From: Stenotrophomonas sp046736075 | Lineage (GTDB): Bacteria > Pseudomonadota > Gammaproteobacteria > Xanthomonadales > Xanthomonadaceae | Direction of reading: 5' to 3' | Length of the DNA: 64,000 bases | NCBI RefSeq assembly: GCF_046736075.1 | Contig: NZ_CP177163.1 | Coordinates: forward strand, 3,968,001 to 4,032,000 | Shown here: piece after piece, positions 32,637 to 41,524 of the stretch | Layout of the letters: each line of letters opens with the position of its first letter | Numbering within the stretch: the first letter of the stretch is position 1 | The notes under the pieces: generated by a model | Databases searched by the model: none | What the model was told of the DNA's origin: nothing | Seen by the model: only the letters and a program-made list of their open reading frames with translations | Translations under genes and position numbers: made by a program

Positions 32637-34369
32637 ACAGGCTGTCGCGTCGTTGGTTGCTGCTGGTGCTGCTGTGGGCACCGGTGGCCTGGTCCGCCGA
32701 ATCCACCCCGGCGTCGTTGGCCAAGCACCCGGAGGGCGCGGCGATTGCCAGCGGCCACCATCTGGCCACCGAGGCCGGCATGGAGATCCTGGCCAAGGGC
32801 GGCAATGCGTTCGACGCCGCCGTGGCGGTGTCCTCGGTGCTGTCGGTGGTCGAGCCGATCAGCTCCGGTCTCGGCGGTGGCGGCTTCTTCCTGCTGCATG
32901 ACGCGGCCACCGGCAAGGACGTGATGCTGGACGCGCGCGAGACCGCGCCGCAGGCGGCCACGCCCGAGGCATTCCTGGACGGGAAGGGCGAGCTGGACCG
33001 CGACCGCTCGGTCAACGGTCCATGGTCGGCCGGCATTCCCGGCCTGCCGGCCGCGCTGGTGGAGCTGTCCACCAAGCACGGCAAGCTGCCGCTGCGCGCC
33101 TCGCTGGAGCCGGCGATCCGCATCGCCCGCGACGGATTCCCGGTGTACGCGCGCATGGCCAAGGGCTACGCCTCGCGCCGTGCGGTGATGGAGCGGTACC
33201 CCGGCACGCGCGAGGTGTACCTGCGCAACGGCAGGCCGATCGCCGAAGGCGACGTGTTCCGCCAGCCGGAACTGGCGGCCACCCTGGAGCGCCTGGCCGA
33301 CAAGGGCTTCGACGGTTTCTACCGCGGGCAGACCGGCACGCTGCTGCTGGCCGGCGTGAAGCAGGCCGGCGGCCGCTGGACGGCCGAGGAACTGGCCGGC
33401 TACCGGGTCAAGCAGCGCGAGCCGATCGTGTTCAAGTACCGCGACTGGACCGTCACCACCGCCGCGCCGCCGTCGTCCGGCGGCATCGCGCTGGCATCGA
33501 TGCTGCAGATCCTGGAAGGCTGGGACCTGAAGACGCTGGACGAGGCCCACCGCACCCACCTGGTGGTGGAGGCCATGCGCCGCGCCTACCGCGACCGCAC
33601 GTTCTTCCTGGGCGATCCGGACTTCGTGCAGATTCCGCAGAAGGTGCTGACCAGCAAGGATTACGCCCAGGGCCTGCGCGCCACCATCCACCCGGAGAAG
33701 GCGACCCCGAGCGATCTGCTGTCGGGCAATCCGACCCCGCTGGAAGACGACGAGACCACCCACTTCTCGATCATCGACCGCGACGGCAACCGCGTCGGCG
33801 CCACCCAGACCGTCAACCTGCTGTATGGCTCGGGCCTGATTCCGTCCGGCACCGGCGTGCTGCTGAACAACGAAATGGACGACTTCGCGCTGAAGCCGGG
33901 CACGCCCAATGCCTTCGGCGTGATGGGGTATGCGGCCAACGCGCCCAAGCCGGGCAAGCGCATGCTCAGCTCGATGACCCCGACCTTCATGGAATCGGCC
34001 GACAAGGTGGTGGTGCTGGGCACGCCCGGTGGCAGCCGCATCATCACGATGGTGCTGCTGGGCATTCTCGGTTACGACGCCGGGCTGGACGCCCAGCAGG
34101 TCGCGGCGTTGCCGCGTTACCACCACCAGTGGCTGCCCGATGTGATCGAGGCCGAGAGCGGTGCGTTCGACGACGCCACCCTCCGGCAGCTCCAGGCGAT
34201 GGGCCACAAGGTCGATCTGCCCGGCGACAGCGCTGCGGGCGGGCGTGGTTCCAGCCACGTCTGGGGCAACCTGCAGACCGTGGAATGGAACCGGCGCAGC
34301 AACGTGCTCAGTGGCGGCAGCGATCCGCGCAACCCGGTTGGCAGCGCCGCCGTCTCTCCGGCGCGCTGA
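32633..34369 (+). CDS. ggt: gamma-glutamyltransferase (exported)
   Basis: 578-residue N-terminal-nucleophile enzyme that cleaves glutathione and transfers its glutamyl group. A signal peptide (RRWLLLVLLWAPVAWSA) sends it to the periplasm. The proenzyme cleaves itself before Thr376 in DETTHFSIID, making large and small subunits; NLLYGSGLIPSGTGVLLNNEMDDF and GTPGGSRI are the small-subunit signatures. The ATG overlaps the ferredoxin stop. A strong terminator follows. Confidence 0.95.
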   Translation: MNRLSRRWLLLVLLWAPVAWSAESTPASLAKHPEGAAIASGHHLATEAGMEILAKGGNAFDAAVAVSSVLSVVEPISSGLGGGGFFLLHDAATGKDVMLDARETAPQAATPEAFLDGKGELDRDRSVNGPWSAGIPGLPAALVELSTKHGKLPLRASLEPAIRIARDGFPVYARMAKGYASRRAVMERYPGTREVYLRNGRPIAEGDVFRQPELAATLERLADKGFDGFYRGQTGTLLLAGVKQAGGRWTAEELAGYRVKQREPIVFKYRDWTVTTAAPPSSGGIALASMLQILEGWDLKTLDEAHRTHLVVEAMRRAYRDRTFFLGDPDFVQIPQKVLTSKDYAQGLRATIHPEKATPSDLLSGNPTPLEDDETTHFSIIDRDGNRVGATQTVNLLYGSGLIPSGTGVLLNNEMDDFALKPGTPNAFGVMGYAANAPKPGKRMLSSMTPTFMESADKVVVLGTPGGSRIITMVLLGILGYDAGLDAQQVAALPRYHHQWLPDVIEAESGAFDDATLRQLQAMGHKVDLPGDSAAGGRGSSHVWGNLQTVEWNRRSNVLSGGSDPRNPVGSAAVSPAR

Positions 34370-34383
34370 TCCACACCACCGAT

Positions 34384-34413
34384 GAAAAGCCCCGTCCTGT
34401 GGACGGGGTTTTT
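34384..34413 (+). terminator. rho-independent terminator after ggt
   Basis: CCCCGTCC-TGT-GGACGGGG stem, flanked by AAAA upstream and TTTTT downstream, 20 bases after the ggt stop. The A/T flanks make it usable in both directions. Confidence 0.9.
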
Positions 34414-34474
34414 CGTTTGCGTCGAATCAGGTTGACTAGCGAATATTTAACGGCGACGACACGATACTTTCCGC

Positions 34475-35362
34475 ATGAAACTCTGGTCCATTCGCGGCAA
34501 CTCACAGAAGCTCGACGGCGGCGCGATGTTCGGCAACGCGCCGCGCGCCGTGTGGGAGAAATGGGCGGCGCCGGACAAGCTCAACCGCATCGAGCTGGCC
34601 TGTCGTGCGCTGCTGGCCAGCCCCTTGGCGGGCAAGACGGTGCTGTTCGAAACCGGCATCGGCGCGTTCTTCGAACCCCGCCTGCGCGACCGCTACGGCG
34701 TGCAGGAATCCAGCCACGTCCTGATCGAATCGCTACGCGAAGCCGGCTTCGAACATGAAGACGTCGATGTGGTCGTGCTCAGTCACCTGCATTTCGACCA
34801 TGCGGGCGGGTTGCTGGCGCCGTGGAGCGAAGGGCGTGCGCCGGAACTGCTGTTCCCCAACGCCACGTTCCTGGTCGGTGCCGCGCACTGGGAGCGGGCA
34901 CTGCACCCGCACCCGCGCGACCGCGCCAGTTTCATTCCGGAGCTGCCGGGCCTGCTGCAGGCCAGTGGCCGCCTGGAGATTGTCGACGGCCCGTATTCGC
35001 AGGCGCTCGGCGACAGTGTGCGTTTCACCTTCAGTGACGGTCATACGCCGGGCCTGATGCTGGCCGAGATCGTGGGGCCCGAGCAGGTGGACGGGCAGGC
35101 GCGCGGCGGCGTGGTCTTCTGCGCGGACCTGATCCCCGGCCGGTCCTGGGTGCATGTGCCGATCACGATGGGTTACGACCGCAATGCCGAGCTGCTGATC
35201 GACGAGAAGCGCAGCTTCCTGGAAGACAAACTGGCGCGCAACGTCCACCTGTTTTTCACCCACGATCCGCAGTGCGCGCTGGCCCAGGTCACGCGCGATG
35301 AGAAGGGCCGCTTCGGCACCGCCCACGAGCAGGGCGAGCTGAAGGCACGCGCGCTGGCGTAA
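34475..35362 (+). CDS. MBL-fold metallo-hydrolase
   Basis: 295-residue cytoplasmic metallo-beta-lactamase-fold enzyme with no signal peptide. The metal motif VVLSHLHFDHAGGLL is complete. Further conserved positions are FSDGHTPGLM and the HxxxxD-type FFTHDPQCALA near the end. The substrate cannot be inferred; similar proteins include lactonases and other hydrolases. It is followed directly by the long GTAG tandem array. Confidence 0.85.
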   Translation: MKLWSIRGNSQKLDGGAMFGNAPRAVWEKWAAPDKLNRIELACRALLASPLAGKTVLFETGIGAFFEPRLRDRYGVQESSHVLIESLREAGFEHEDVDVVVLSHLHFDHAGGLLAPWSEGRAPELLFPNATFLVGAAHWERALHPHPRDRASFIPELPGLLQASGRLEIVDGPYSQALGDSVRFTFSDGHTPGLMLAEIVGPEQVDGQARGGVVFCADLIPGRSWVHVPITMGYDRNAELLIDEKRSFLEDKLARNVHLFFTHDPQCALAQVTRDEKGRFGTAHEQGELKARALA

Positions 35363-35411
35363 GCCACACGGGAGCCGCCAGCCGGCCATCGTGCTGTTGA
35401 CCCACGCCGCC

Positions 35412-36676
35412 GTAGAGCCGGCCTCTGGCCGGCTATCGCGCGCAGCGCGGGGGTGTTGATGTCCGGCGCGAAGAGCAGCCGACCAACGGTCGGCGCTACC
35501 GGTGCACACGGGAAGAAGCGCAGCCGACCAACGGTCGGTGCGCGCGGGGTGTCGACCGACGCCGTCGTAGAGCCGGCCGCTGGCCGGCTATCGCGCGCAG
35601 CGCGAGGTGTTGATGTCCGGCGCGAACAGCAGCCGACCAACGGTCGGCTCTACCGGTGCACACGGGAAGAAGCGCAGCCGACCAACGGTCGGTGCGCGCG
35701 GGGTGTCGACCGACGCCATCGTAGAGCCGGCCTCTGGCCGGCTATCGCGCGCAGCGCGGGTGTTGATGTCCGGCGCGAACAGCAGCCGACCAACGGTCGG
35801 CTCTACCGTTGCACACGGGAAGAAGCGCAGCCGACCAACGGTCGGTGCGCGCGGGGTGTCGACCGACGCCGTCGTAGAGCCGGCCTCTGGCCGGCTATCG
35901 CGCGCAGCGCGGGGGTGTTGATGTCCGGCGCGAACAGCAGCCGACCAACGGTCGGCTCCACCGGTGCACACGGGAAGAAGCGCAGCCGAACATCGGTCGG
36001 TGCGCGCGGGGTGCCGACCGACGCCGCTGTAGAGCCGGCCTCTGGCCGGCTATCGCGCGCATCGCGGGGGTGTTGATGCCCGGCGCGAACAGCAGCCGAC
36101 CAACGGTCGGCTCTACCGGTGCACACGGGAAGAAGCGCAGGCGACCAACGGTCGGTGCGCGCGGGAAGTCGACCGACGCCGCCGTAGAGCCGGCCTCTGG
36201 CCGGCTATCGCGCGCAGCGCGAGGTGCTGATGCCCGGCGCGAAGAGCAGCCGACCAACGGTCGGCTCTACCGGTGCACACGGGAAGAAGCGCAGCCGACC
36301 AACGGTCGGTGCGCGCGGGGGGGGGGGCGACCGACGCCGTCGTAGAGCCGGCCTCTGGCCGGCTATCGCGCACAGCGCGGGTGTTGATGTCCGGCGCGAA
36401 GAGCAGCCGACCAACGGTCGGCTCTACCGGTGCACACGGAAAGAAGCGCAGCCGACCAACGGTCGGTGCGCGCGGGGTGCCGACCGACGCCGTTGTAGAG
36501 CCGGCCTCTGGCCGGCTATCGCGCGCAGCGCGAGGTGTTGACGCCCGGCGCGAAGAGCAGCCGACCAACGGTCGGCTCTACCGGTGCACACGGGAAGAAG
36601 CGCAGCCGACCAACGGTCGGTGCGCGCGTGGTGTCGACCGACGCCGTCGTAGAGCCGGCCTCTAGCCGCCGCTACC
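35412..36676 (+). repeat. tandem array of eight ~154-bp GTAG composite units
   Basis: The 1.3 kb between the MBL hydrolase and the psiF-like gene is all repeat. Units begin with GTAG at 35412, 35567, 35721, 35874, 36029, 36184, 36342 and 36495, with a ninth, partial copy at 36649. Spacing is 153-158 bases. Each unit holds three palindromes: GTAGAGCCGGCC-TCT-GGCCGGC with a CGCGC-AGCGCG hairpin; GCCGACC-AAC-GGTCGGCTCTAC; and GCCGACC-AAC-GGTCGG followed by TGCGCGCG. Sequence identity between units is very high. Open frames run through it on both strands but are by-products of the repeat. An 11-G run at 36317-36327 gives one unit its extra length. Confidence 0.93.
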
Positions 36677-36681
36677 TGCGA

Positions 36682-36966
36682 TCAATGCGCCTTCAGGCAA
36701 CTGCTCATGAAGGTCTTGCGGGCGTCGCCGGCCAGCTTCTTGGCGGCGGCATCGGCGTTGCAGGTTTTCATGCGTTCCTGCGGCGTGGCGGCCGGGGCGG
36801 CGGGGCCGCTCAGGCAGGCCTTCTGCGCGGTTTTGTAGTCCTCGCCGGTCTTGCCCTTGTTCTTGGCCGAACAGTCGGCCATGCGCTGCTGCTGGGGCGT
36901 GGCGGCGGTGGCGATCACGGGGCTGCCGAGCAACAGCAGGCAGGCGAGCAGGGGCAGGGTCTTCAT
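36682..36966 (-). CDS. psiF: PsiF-repeat protein (phosphate-starvation-inducible family)
   Basis: 94-residue exported protein with a signal peptide (MKTLPLLACLLLLGSPVIATA). Two copies of the PsiF repeat follow: MADCSAKNKGKTGEDYKTAQKACL and MKTCNADAAAKKLAGDARKTFMSSCLK, with paired cysteines in each. In E. coli psiF belongs to the Pho regulon; the biochemical role is unknown. It ends six bases from the GTAG array and is about 0.9 kb from a phosphate-scavenging operon on the other strand, though no Pho box was convincing. Confidence 0.88.
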   Translation of the reverse strand: MKTLPLLACLLLLGSPVIATAATPQQQRMADCSAKNKGKTGEDYKTAQKACLSGPAAPAATPQERMKTCNADAAAKKLAGDARKTFMSSCLKAH

Positions 36967-37072
36967 CGCAGGCTCCACGCACGGGTTGAGGTGCGCGCAG
37001 CTTCCGCCCGGGGCGGCATAGGCGATGTGAAGCGCCGGCGCGTGGAGACCACGGCCGGCGCGGTGCGTGGCC

Positions 37073-37708
37073 TCAGCCGGCGACGCGGGTACCGAAGATG
37101 CGGTCGCCCGCATCGCCCAGGCCCGGCAGGATGTAGCCCTTCTCGTTGAGCTGCGCATCGATGGCGGCGGTGAAGATCTCCACGTCCGGGTGCACGGCCT
37201 GCACGGCGGCGATGCCTTCCGGTGCGGCGACCAGGAAGATGCCCTTGATGCGGCGGGCGCCGGCGCGCTTGAGCATGTCGATGGTGGCGATGAGGGTGCC
37301 GCCGGTGGCCAGCATCGGGTCCAGGATCAGTGCGTCGCGCTCCTCCAGGCGGCCGGTCAGGCGCTCGAAGTAGGGCACCGGCTGCAGGGTTTCCTCGTCG
37401 CGCTGCAGGCCGACCACGCTGACCCGCGCCGCCGGGATCAGCGACAGCACGCCGCTGAGCATGCCCAGCCCGGCGCGCAGGATCGGCACCACGGTGATCT
37501 TGGCGCCGGCAATGCGCTGCACCGTCACCGGGCCAGCCCAGCCGGCCATCGTGTGGGGTTCGGTGTCCAGATCGGCGGTGGCCTCGTAGGCGAGCAGGCC
37601 GCCGAGCTCGTTGGCCAGCTCGCGGAAGTCCTTGGTGCTCAGGGACGCATCGCGCATCAGGCCGATCTTGTGCTGCACCAGCGGATGGCGCACTTCGACG
37701 ATTTTCAT
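37073..37708 (-). CDS. upp: uracil phosphoribosyltransferase
   Basis: 211-residue salvage enzyme making UMP from uracil and PRPP. The start MKIVEVRHPLVQHKIGLMRD and the PRPP loop ALILDPMLATGGTLIATID are diagnostic, as is the C-terminal GLGDAGDRIFGT. The ATG at 37708 is preferred to a longer frame. It lies divergent to the TonB receptor gene, 163 bases away. Confidence 0.96.
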   Translation of the reverse strand: MKIVEVRHPLVQHKIGLMRDASLSTKDFRELANELGGLLAYEATADLDTEPHTMAGWAGPVTVQRIAGAKITVVPILRAGLGMLSGVLSLIPAARVSVVGLQRDEETLQPVPYFERLTGRLEERDALILDPMLATGGTLIATIDMLKRAGARRIKGIFLVAAPEGIAAVQAVHPDVEIFTAAIDAQLNEKGYILPGLGDAGDRIFGTRVAG

Positions 37709-37871
37709 GGGAATGGGACAGGGAAGAGGGGAGGCGCCTAGTGTGCCGCAACCCCCGCCAAAGCCCAACGCCGCCGCCGACGCCGGAACGCCCGCATGCC
37801 CCCGGTGTCATGCCCATGCAACCTGCCGGACATACCGTGCTGACCCAATCTTTACACCGTTGGGGATAGCT

Positions 37872-40427
37872 GTGCAGAAGAAATCGCCGTTGGGGCTGGC
37901 CATCAGCCTGTCGTTGCTGGTCATGGCCAGTCCGTCCGCCTTTGCTGCCGAGACCGCGGTCGCCACCGCGGCCGTTGGCGCCGAGGCGATCGATCTGGAT
38001 CGCGTTGAAGTCCGGCCGCAGCTGGAGTCGCAGACCCGCGCAGTGGACCTCAAGCGCAGCAGCGACGCAATCGAGGACGCCGTCTCGTCCGATGCGCTCG
38101 GCGTGTACCCGGACAAGAACGTGGCCGAGTCGCTGCAGCGCCTGCCGGGCGTGAGCGTCACCCGCGACCAGGGCGAGGGGCGGTTCGTGGTCATCCGCGG
38201 CCTGGACGCGGCGCTGAACAGCGTCAGCGTCGATGGCATCGCCATCGGCACCCCGGAAGATTCCAGCCGTGCCGCGCCGCTGGACGTGATTCCCTCCGAC
38301 TCGACCGAGCGCCTGCGCGTGGTCAAATCCCCCACCCCCGACATGCCCGGCGATGCCATCGGCGGCGCGATCCTGGTCGAGTCGGCGTCCGCTTTCGACC
38401 GTGAAGGACGCAGCCTGCGCGGCAAGGTTGAAGCCAGCCACCAGCAGCTGTCCGGCAACACCAGCCCCAAGGCGGCCATCAACTACAGCGAAGTGTTCGC
38501 CGATACGTTCGGCGTGGCGCTGGGGGTGAACTACCAGAACCGCAAGTTCGAGTCGGACAACACCGAAGTGGAGTACGGCACGTTCGACGGCGGCGCCGAC
38601 GACGACCTGTTCGCCAACAGCCTGCAGCAGCGCAAGTACGAGATCGAGCGCAAGCGCATCGGTGCCAACCTCAACCTCGACTGGCACCCGGACGACGACA
38701 ACCGCTATTACCTGCGCACGCTGTACAGCCAGTTCGACGATGCCGAAACCCGCCAGCGCACCATCTTCAACTTCGGCGACGGCGAGGTCACCGCACGCGG
38801 CAACAACCAGTACACCATCGACGAACTGCCCGCCGATGCGATCCAGAAGCGCATGCGCTACCGCACCAAGAAGGAAAACACCTTCGCCGCCAGCCTCGGC
38901 GGCGAGAACCGGCTGACCGGCGCGGTGGTGGACTACAAGGTCGGCTACACGCGCACCGAAGAGCGCGTCAACGACGAGATGGAAGCGCGCTTCAAGTACA
39001 ACGGCGACGACCTGACCGCCACCGTGGACCAGAACAGTGGCATTCCGCGCTACACGCTCAGCGATGCGGGCTGGATCAGCAACGCCAACTACGATTTCGA
39101 CCGCGTGGTCCTGTCGCCCAAGCAGGTCAACGACCAGGAGCGCAGCGCGCAGATCAACGTGCGTTTCGACGGCGATGCGTCCAGCTACAAGTTCGGTCTG
39201 CTGGGCCGCTGGCGCGACCGCGATGTGAACGTGGACGAGCGCGAGCTGCGCGTCGGCCCGAAGATCGCGCTGTCGGACTGGACCGCCGGCACCCCCGATC
39301 ACCGCGGCGGCAACCTGGGGCAGGGCATGAGCTCGGATGCGATGCGCCGCTACTGGGCGCAGTCCGGCGGCCAGTACAGCGCACGTCCCCAGGACGCAGG
39401 CGGCAATGCGATGGCCTCGCTGGAGGAGGACTACACGGCCAGCGAAGACATCTTCGCCAGCTATGCGATGGGCACCTGGGACATCGGCGCGCTGCGCATC
39501 ATCGGCGGCGTGCGTGTGGAGAACACCCGGTTCACCGCTACCGGCAACAGCGTGGACGTGGCCAGCAACGGCCGCAGCTACACCGTCACCCCGTTGAGCG
39601 TAAGCCGCAGCTACACCAACGTGCTGCCGGGCCTGCACCTGCGCTATGACGCCGGCAGCGACTGGGTGCTGCGTGCGGCCGCCAACAAGACCGTGTCGCG
39701 TCCGTCGTTCGGCGACATCGCGCCGCGCGTGGGCCTGAGCCGGGGCGATGAGGAAGTCCGCTTGGGCAACCCGCAGCTTGATCCGTACGAATCGAAGAAC
39801 CTGGACCTGTCGGTGGAGAAGTACATCGGCAGCACCGGCATCGTGTCGCTGGGCCTGTTCCACAAGTCGATCGATGGCTACATCGTCAACACGCTCAGCA
39901 ACAACGATCCGGCCTACCCCGGGTATGAAGTGACCCGTGTGATCAACGGTGAGAAGGCCACCGTCCGCGGTGCCGAGTTCAACTGGCAGCAGCAGCTCGC
40001 CTTCCTGCCCGCCGGTTGGGATGGCCTGCTGGTCGGGGCCAGCGGCACCTGGCTGGACACCGACTTCGACCCGGGCCTGGAAGGGCGCGAGCGTGACGAC
40101 TTCATGCTGCCGCGCGCCTCGAAACACGTCTACAGCGCGCATATCGGCTACGAAAAATCAGGTTTCAGCACCCGCCTGGCAGCGGTGTACCGCAGCGAGT
40201 ACCTGGACACCCTGGGCGACAGCCGCGCCTACGACATCTATGTGGCGCCCAACACCCAGCTCGACTTCAGCCTGGACTACAAGATCACCGCGAACGTGAG
40301 CGTGTACCTGGAAGCGCAGAACCTGCTGGACAAGCCGCTGGAGCTCTACCAGGGCGTGCGCTCGCGCACCCTGCAGAATGAAGAATACGGGCGCACCTAT
40401 GCGCTCGGCCTGAAGGTGGCCCTGTGA
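37872..40427 (+). CDS. TonB-dependent receptor, first gene of the phytase operon
   Basis: 851-residue outer-membrane receptor. It starts with GTG at 37872, giving the signal peptide MQKKSPLGLAISLSLLVMAS and cleavage after SAFA. The plug domain has KNVAESLQRLPGVSVTRDQGEGRFVVIRGLD and the barrel ends in RTYALGLKVAL, a usual C-terminal beta strand. It overlaps the phytase gene by one base (TGATG). A receptor next to a beta-propeller phytase is a known arrangement in Xanthomonas and Caulobacter and suggests uptake of phytate or its products; the ligand is inferred from neighbours. Confidence 0.9.
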   Translation: MQKKSPLGLAISLSLLVMASPSAFAAETAVATAAVGAEAIDLDRVEVRPQLESQTRAVDLKRSSDAIEDAVSSDALGVYPDKNVAESLQRLPGVSVTRDQGEGRFVVIRGLDAALNSVSVDGIAIGTPEDSSRAAPLDVIPSDSTERLRVVKSPTPDMPGDAIGGAILVESASAFDREGRSLRGKVEASHQQLSGNTSPKAAINYSEVFADTFGVALGVNYQNRKFESDNTEVEYGTFDGGADDDLFANSLQQRKYEIERKRIGANLNLDWHPDDDNRYYLRTLYSQFDDAETRQRTIFNFGDGEVTARGNNQYTIDELPADAIQKRMRYRTKKENTFAASLGGENRLTGAVVDYKVGYTRTEERVNDEMEARFKYNGDDLTATVDQNSGIPRYTLSDAGWISNANYDFDRVVLSPKQVNDQERSAQINVRFDGDASSYKFGLLGRWRDRDVNVDERELRVGPKIALSDWTAGTPDHRGGNLGQGMSSDAMRRYWAQSGGQYSARPQDAGGNAMASLEEDYTASEDIFASYAMGTWDIGALRIIGGVRVENTRFTATGNSVDVASNGRSYTVTPLSVSRSYTNVLPGLHLRYDAGSDWVLRAAANKTVSRPSFGDIAPRVGLSRGDEEVRLGNPQLDPYESKNLDLSVEKYIGSTGIVSLGLFHKSIDGYIVNTLSNNDPAYPGYEVTRVINGEKATVRGAEFNWQQQLAFLPAGWDGLLVGASGTWLDTDFDPGLEGRERDDFMLPRASKHVYSAHIGYEKSGFSTRLAAVYRSEYLDTLGDSRAYDIYVAPNTQLDFSLDYKITANVSVYLEAQNLLDKPLELYQGVRSRTLQNEEYGRTYALGLKVAL

Positions 40428-41524
40428 TGCGTACGTCTTACACGCTTGGCCTGCTCGGCCTGGCATTGCTGACCGCCTGCGGTCAGCAGCCCGCACCTGC
40501 CGCGCCGGCGGCAGTCGCCGACGCCGCACGCAACGTCGCCACGGTTGCCGAAGCCTTCGTCACGCCCATGACCCCGGCCGACAACATCGATTCGCCGGCC
40601 AGCTGGACCACGCCGGACGGCCAGCGCTGGCTGATCGCCACCGCCAAGGCCACCGACAAGCTGGTGGTCTACGACGGCCAGACCGGCGCGCATCTGCGCG
40701 ATGTCGGCAGCACCGGTACCGCCCCGGGACAGTTCATGCGGCCCAATGGCATCGCAGTGGTCGACGACCTGGTGCTGATCGTGGAGCGCGACAACCATCG
40801 CGTGCAGGTGCTGAAACTGCCGGACTTCACGCCGCTGGGCGTGTTCGCCGCCGACGACCTGCGCAAGCCATACGGCCTGTGGGTGAACAGGCATGACAGT
40901 GGCTACGATGTGTACGTCACCGACTCCTACGACGCCGGCGAGGATGCGCAGGGCAACGACGTGCTGCCGCCGCTGGCCGAGCTGGACAAACGCGTGCGCC
41001 GCTATGCCATGACGGTGCAGGGCGACACGGCGCAGGGCACGCTCGTCTCGAGCATCGGCGACACCAGCGAGGCCGGCGCGCTGCGCGTGGTCGAGTCGAT
41101 CTGGGGCGACCCGGCGAATGATCGCCTGCTGATCGCCGAGGAGGATGAAACCTATGCCAGCGAGATCAAGGTGTACACGCTGGCGGGCACGTTCACCGGC
41201 ACCACCATCGGCCGCGACGCGTTCCAGGCGCAGGCCGAGGGCGTGATGCTGCGCACCTGCGGCAAGGACGGCTGGTGGATCACCACCGAACAGGGCAAGC
41301 AGCGCAGCGTGTTCCACCTGTTCGACCGCCACACCTTCAAGCATGTGGGCGCCTTCCAGGGCAACACCGTGGCCAACACCGACGGGATCTGGCTGGACCA
41401 GCGCGCGTCGTCGCGCTTCCCCAACGGCGTGCTGTATGCCGTGCATGACGACCAGGGCGTGGTGGCCTTCGACTGGGCCAGCGTGGCCCGGCAGTTGTCG
41501 CTGCCCCTGGAGTGCGCGCCATGA
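40427..41524 (+). CDS. beta-propeller 3-phytase (lipoprotein)
   Basis: 365 residues. A lipobox LALLTAC (Cys18) makes it a predicted outer-membrane or periplasmic lipoprotein. The beta-propeller phytase family is recognised from APADNIDSPASW-like start (PADNIDSPASWTTPDGQRWLIATAK), ERDNHRVQVLKL, LLIAEEDETYASEIKVY, GWWITTEQ and VANTDGIWLDQ, which supply calcium and phosphate ligands. It removes phosphate from inositol hexakisphosphate in a calcium-dependent way. It is overlapped by the receptor gene before it and the phosphatase gene after it. Confidence 0.88.
   Translation: MRTSYTLGLLGLALLTACGQQPAPAAPAAVADAARNVATVAEAFVTPMTPADNIDSPASWTTPDGQRWLIATAKATDKLVVYDGQTGAHLRDVGSTGTAPGQFMRPNGIAVVDDLVLIVERDNHRVQVLKLPDFTPLGVFAADDLRKPYGLWVNRHDSGYDVYVTDSYDAGEDAQGNDVLPPLAELDKRVRRYAMTVQGDTAQGTLVSSIGDTSEAGALRVVESIWGDPANDRLLIAEEDETYASEIKVYTLAGTFTGTTIGRDAFQAQAEGVMLRTCGKDGWWITTEQGKQRSVFHLFDRHTFKHVGAFQGNTVANTDGIWLDQRASSRFPNGVLYAVHDDQGVVAFDWASVARQLSLPLECAP

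Noticed and set aside
35453..36665. Several 100-200-codon repetitive proteins on both strands (for example QPTNGRLYRCTREE repeats)
   Set aside because: They are translations of the GTAG tandem array. Unit lengths of 153-158 bases are not constant multiples of three, so no frame persists along the array.
35412..36676. Possible CRISPR array
   Set aside because: Units are tandem copies of about 154 bases without unique spacers, and no cas genes are present.
37795..37825. Pho box upstream of the TonB receptor/phytase operon (GTGTCATGCCCATGCAAC)
   Set aside because: The first half resembles CTGTCAT but the second half matches only three of seven positions; too weak to list as a feature.
36963..40142. 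1059-codon open frame on the minus strand
   Set aside because: It lies antisense to the TonB receptor and runs through upp in another frame. Its translation is His/Gln/Arg/Val-rich with no domain, as expected for antisense of GC-rich coding DNA.
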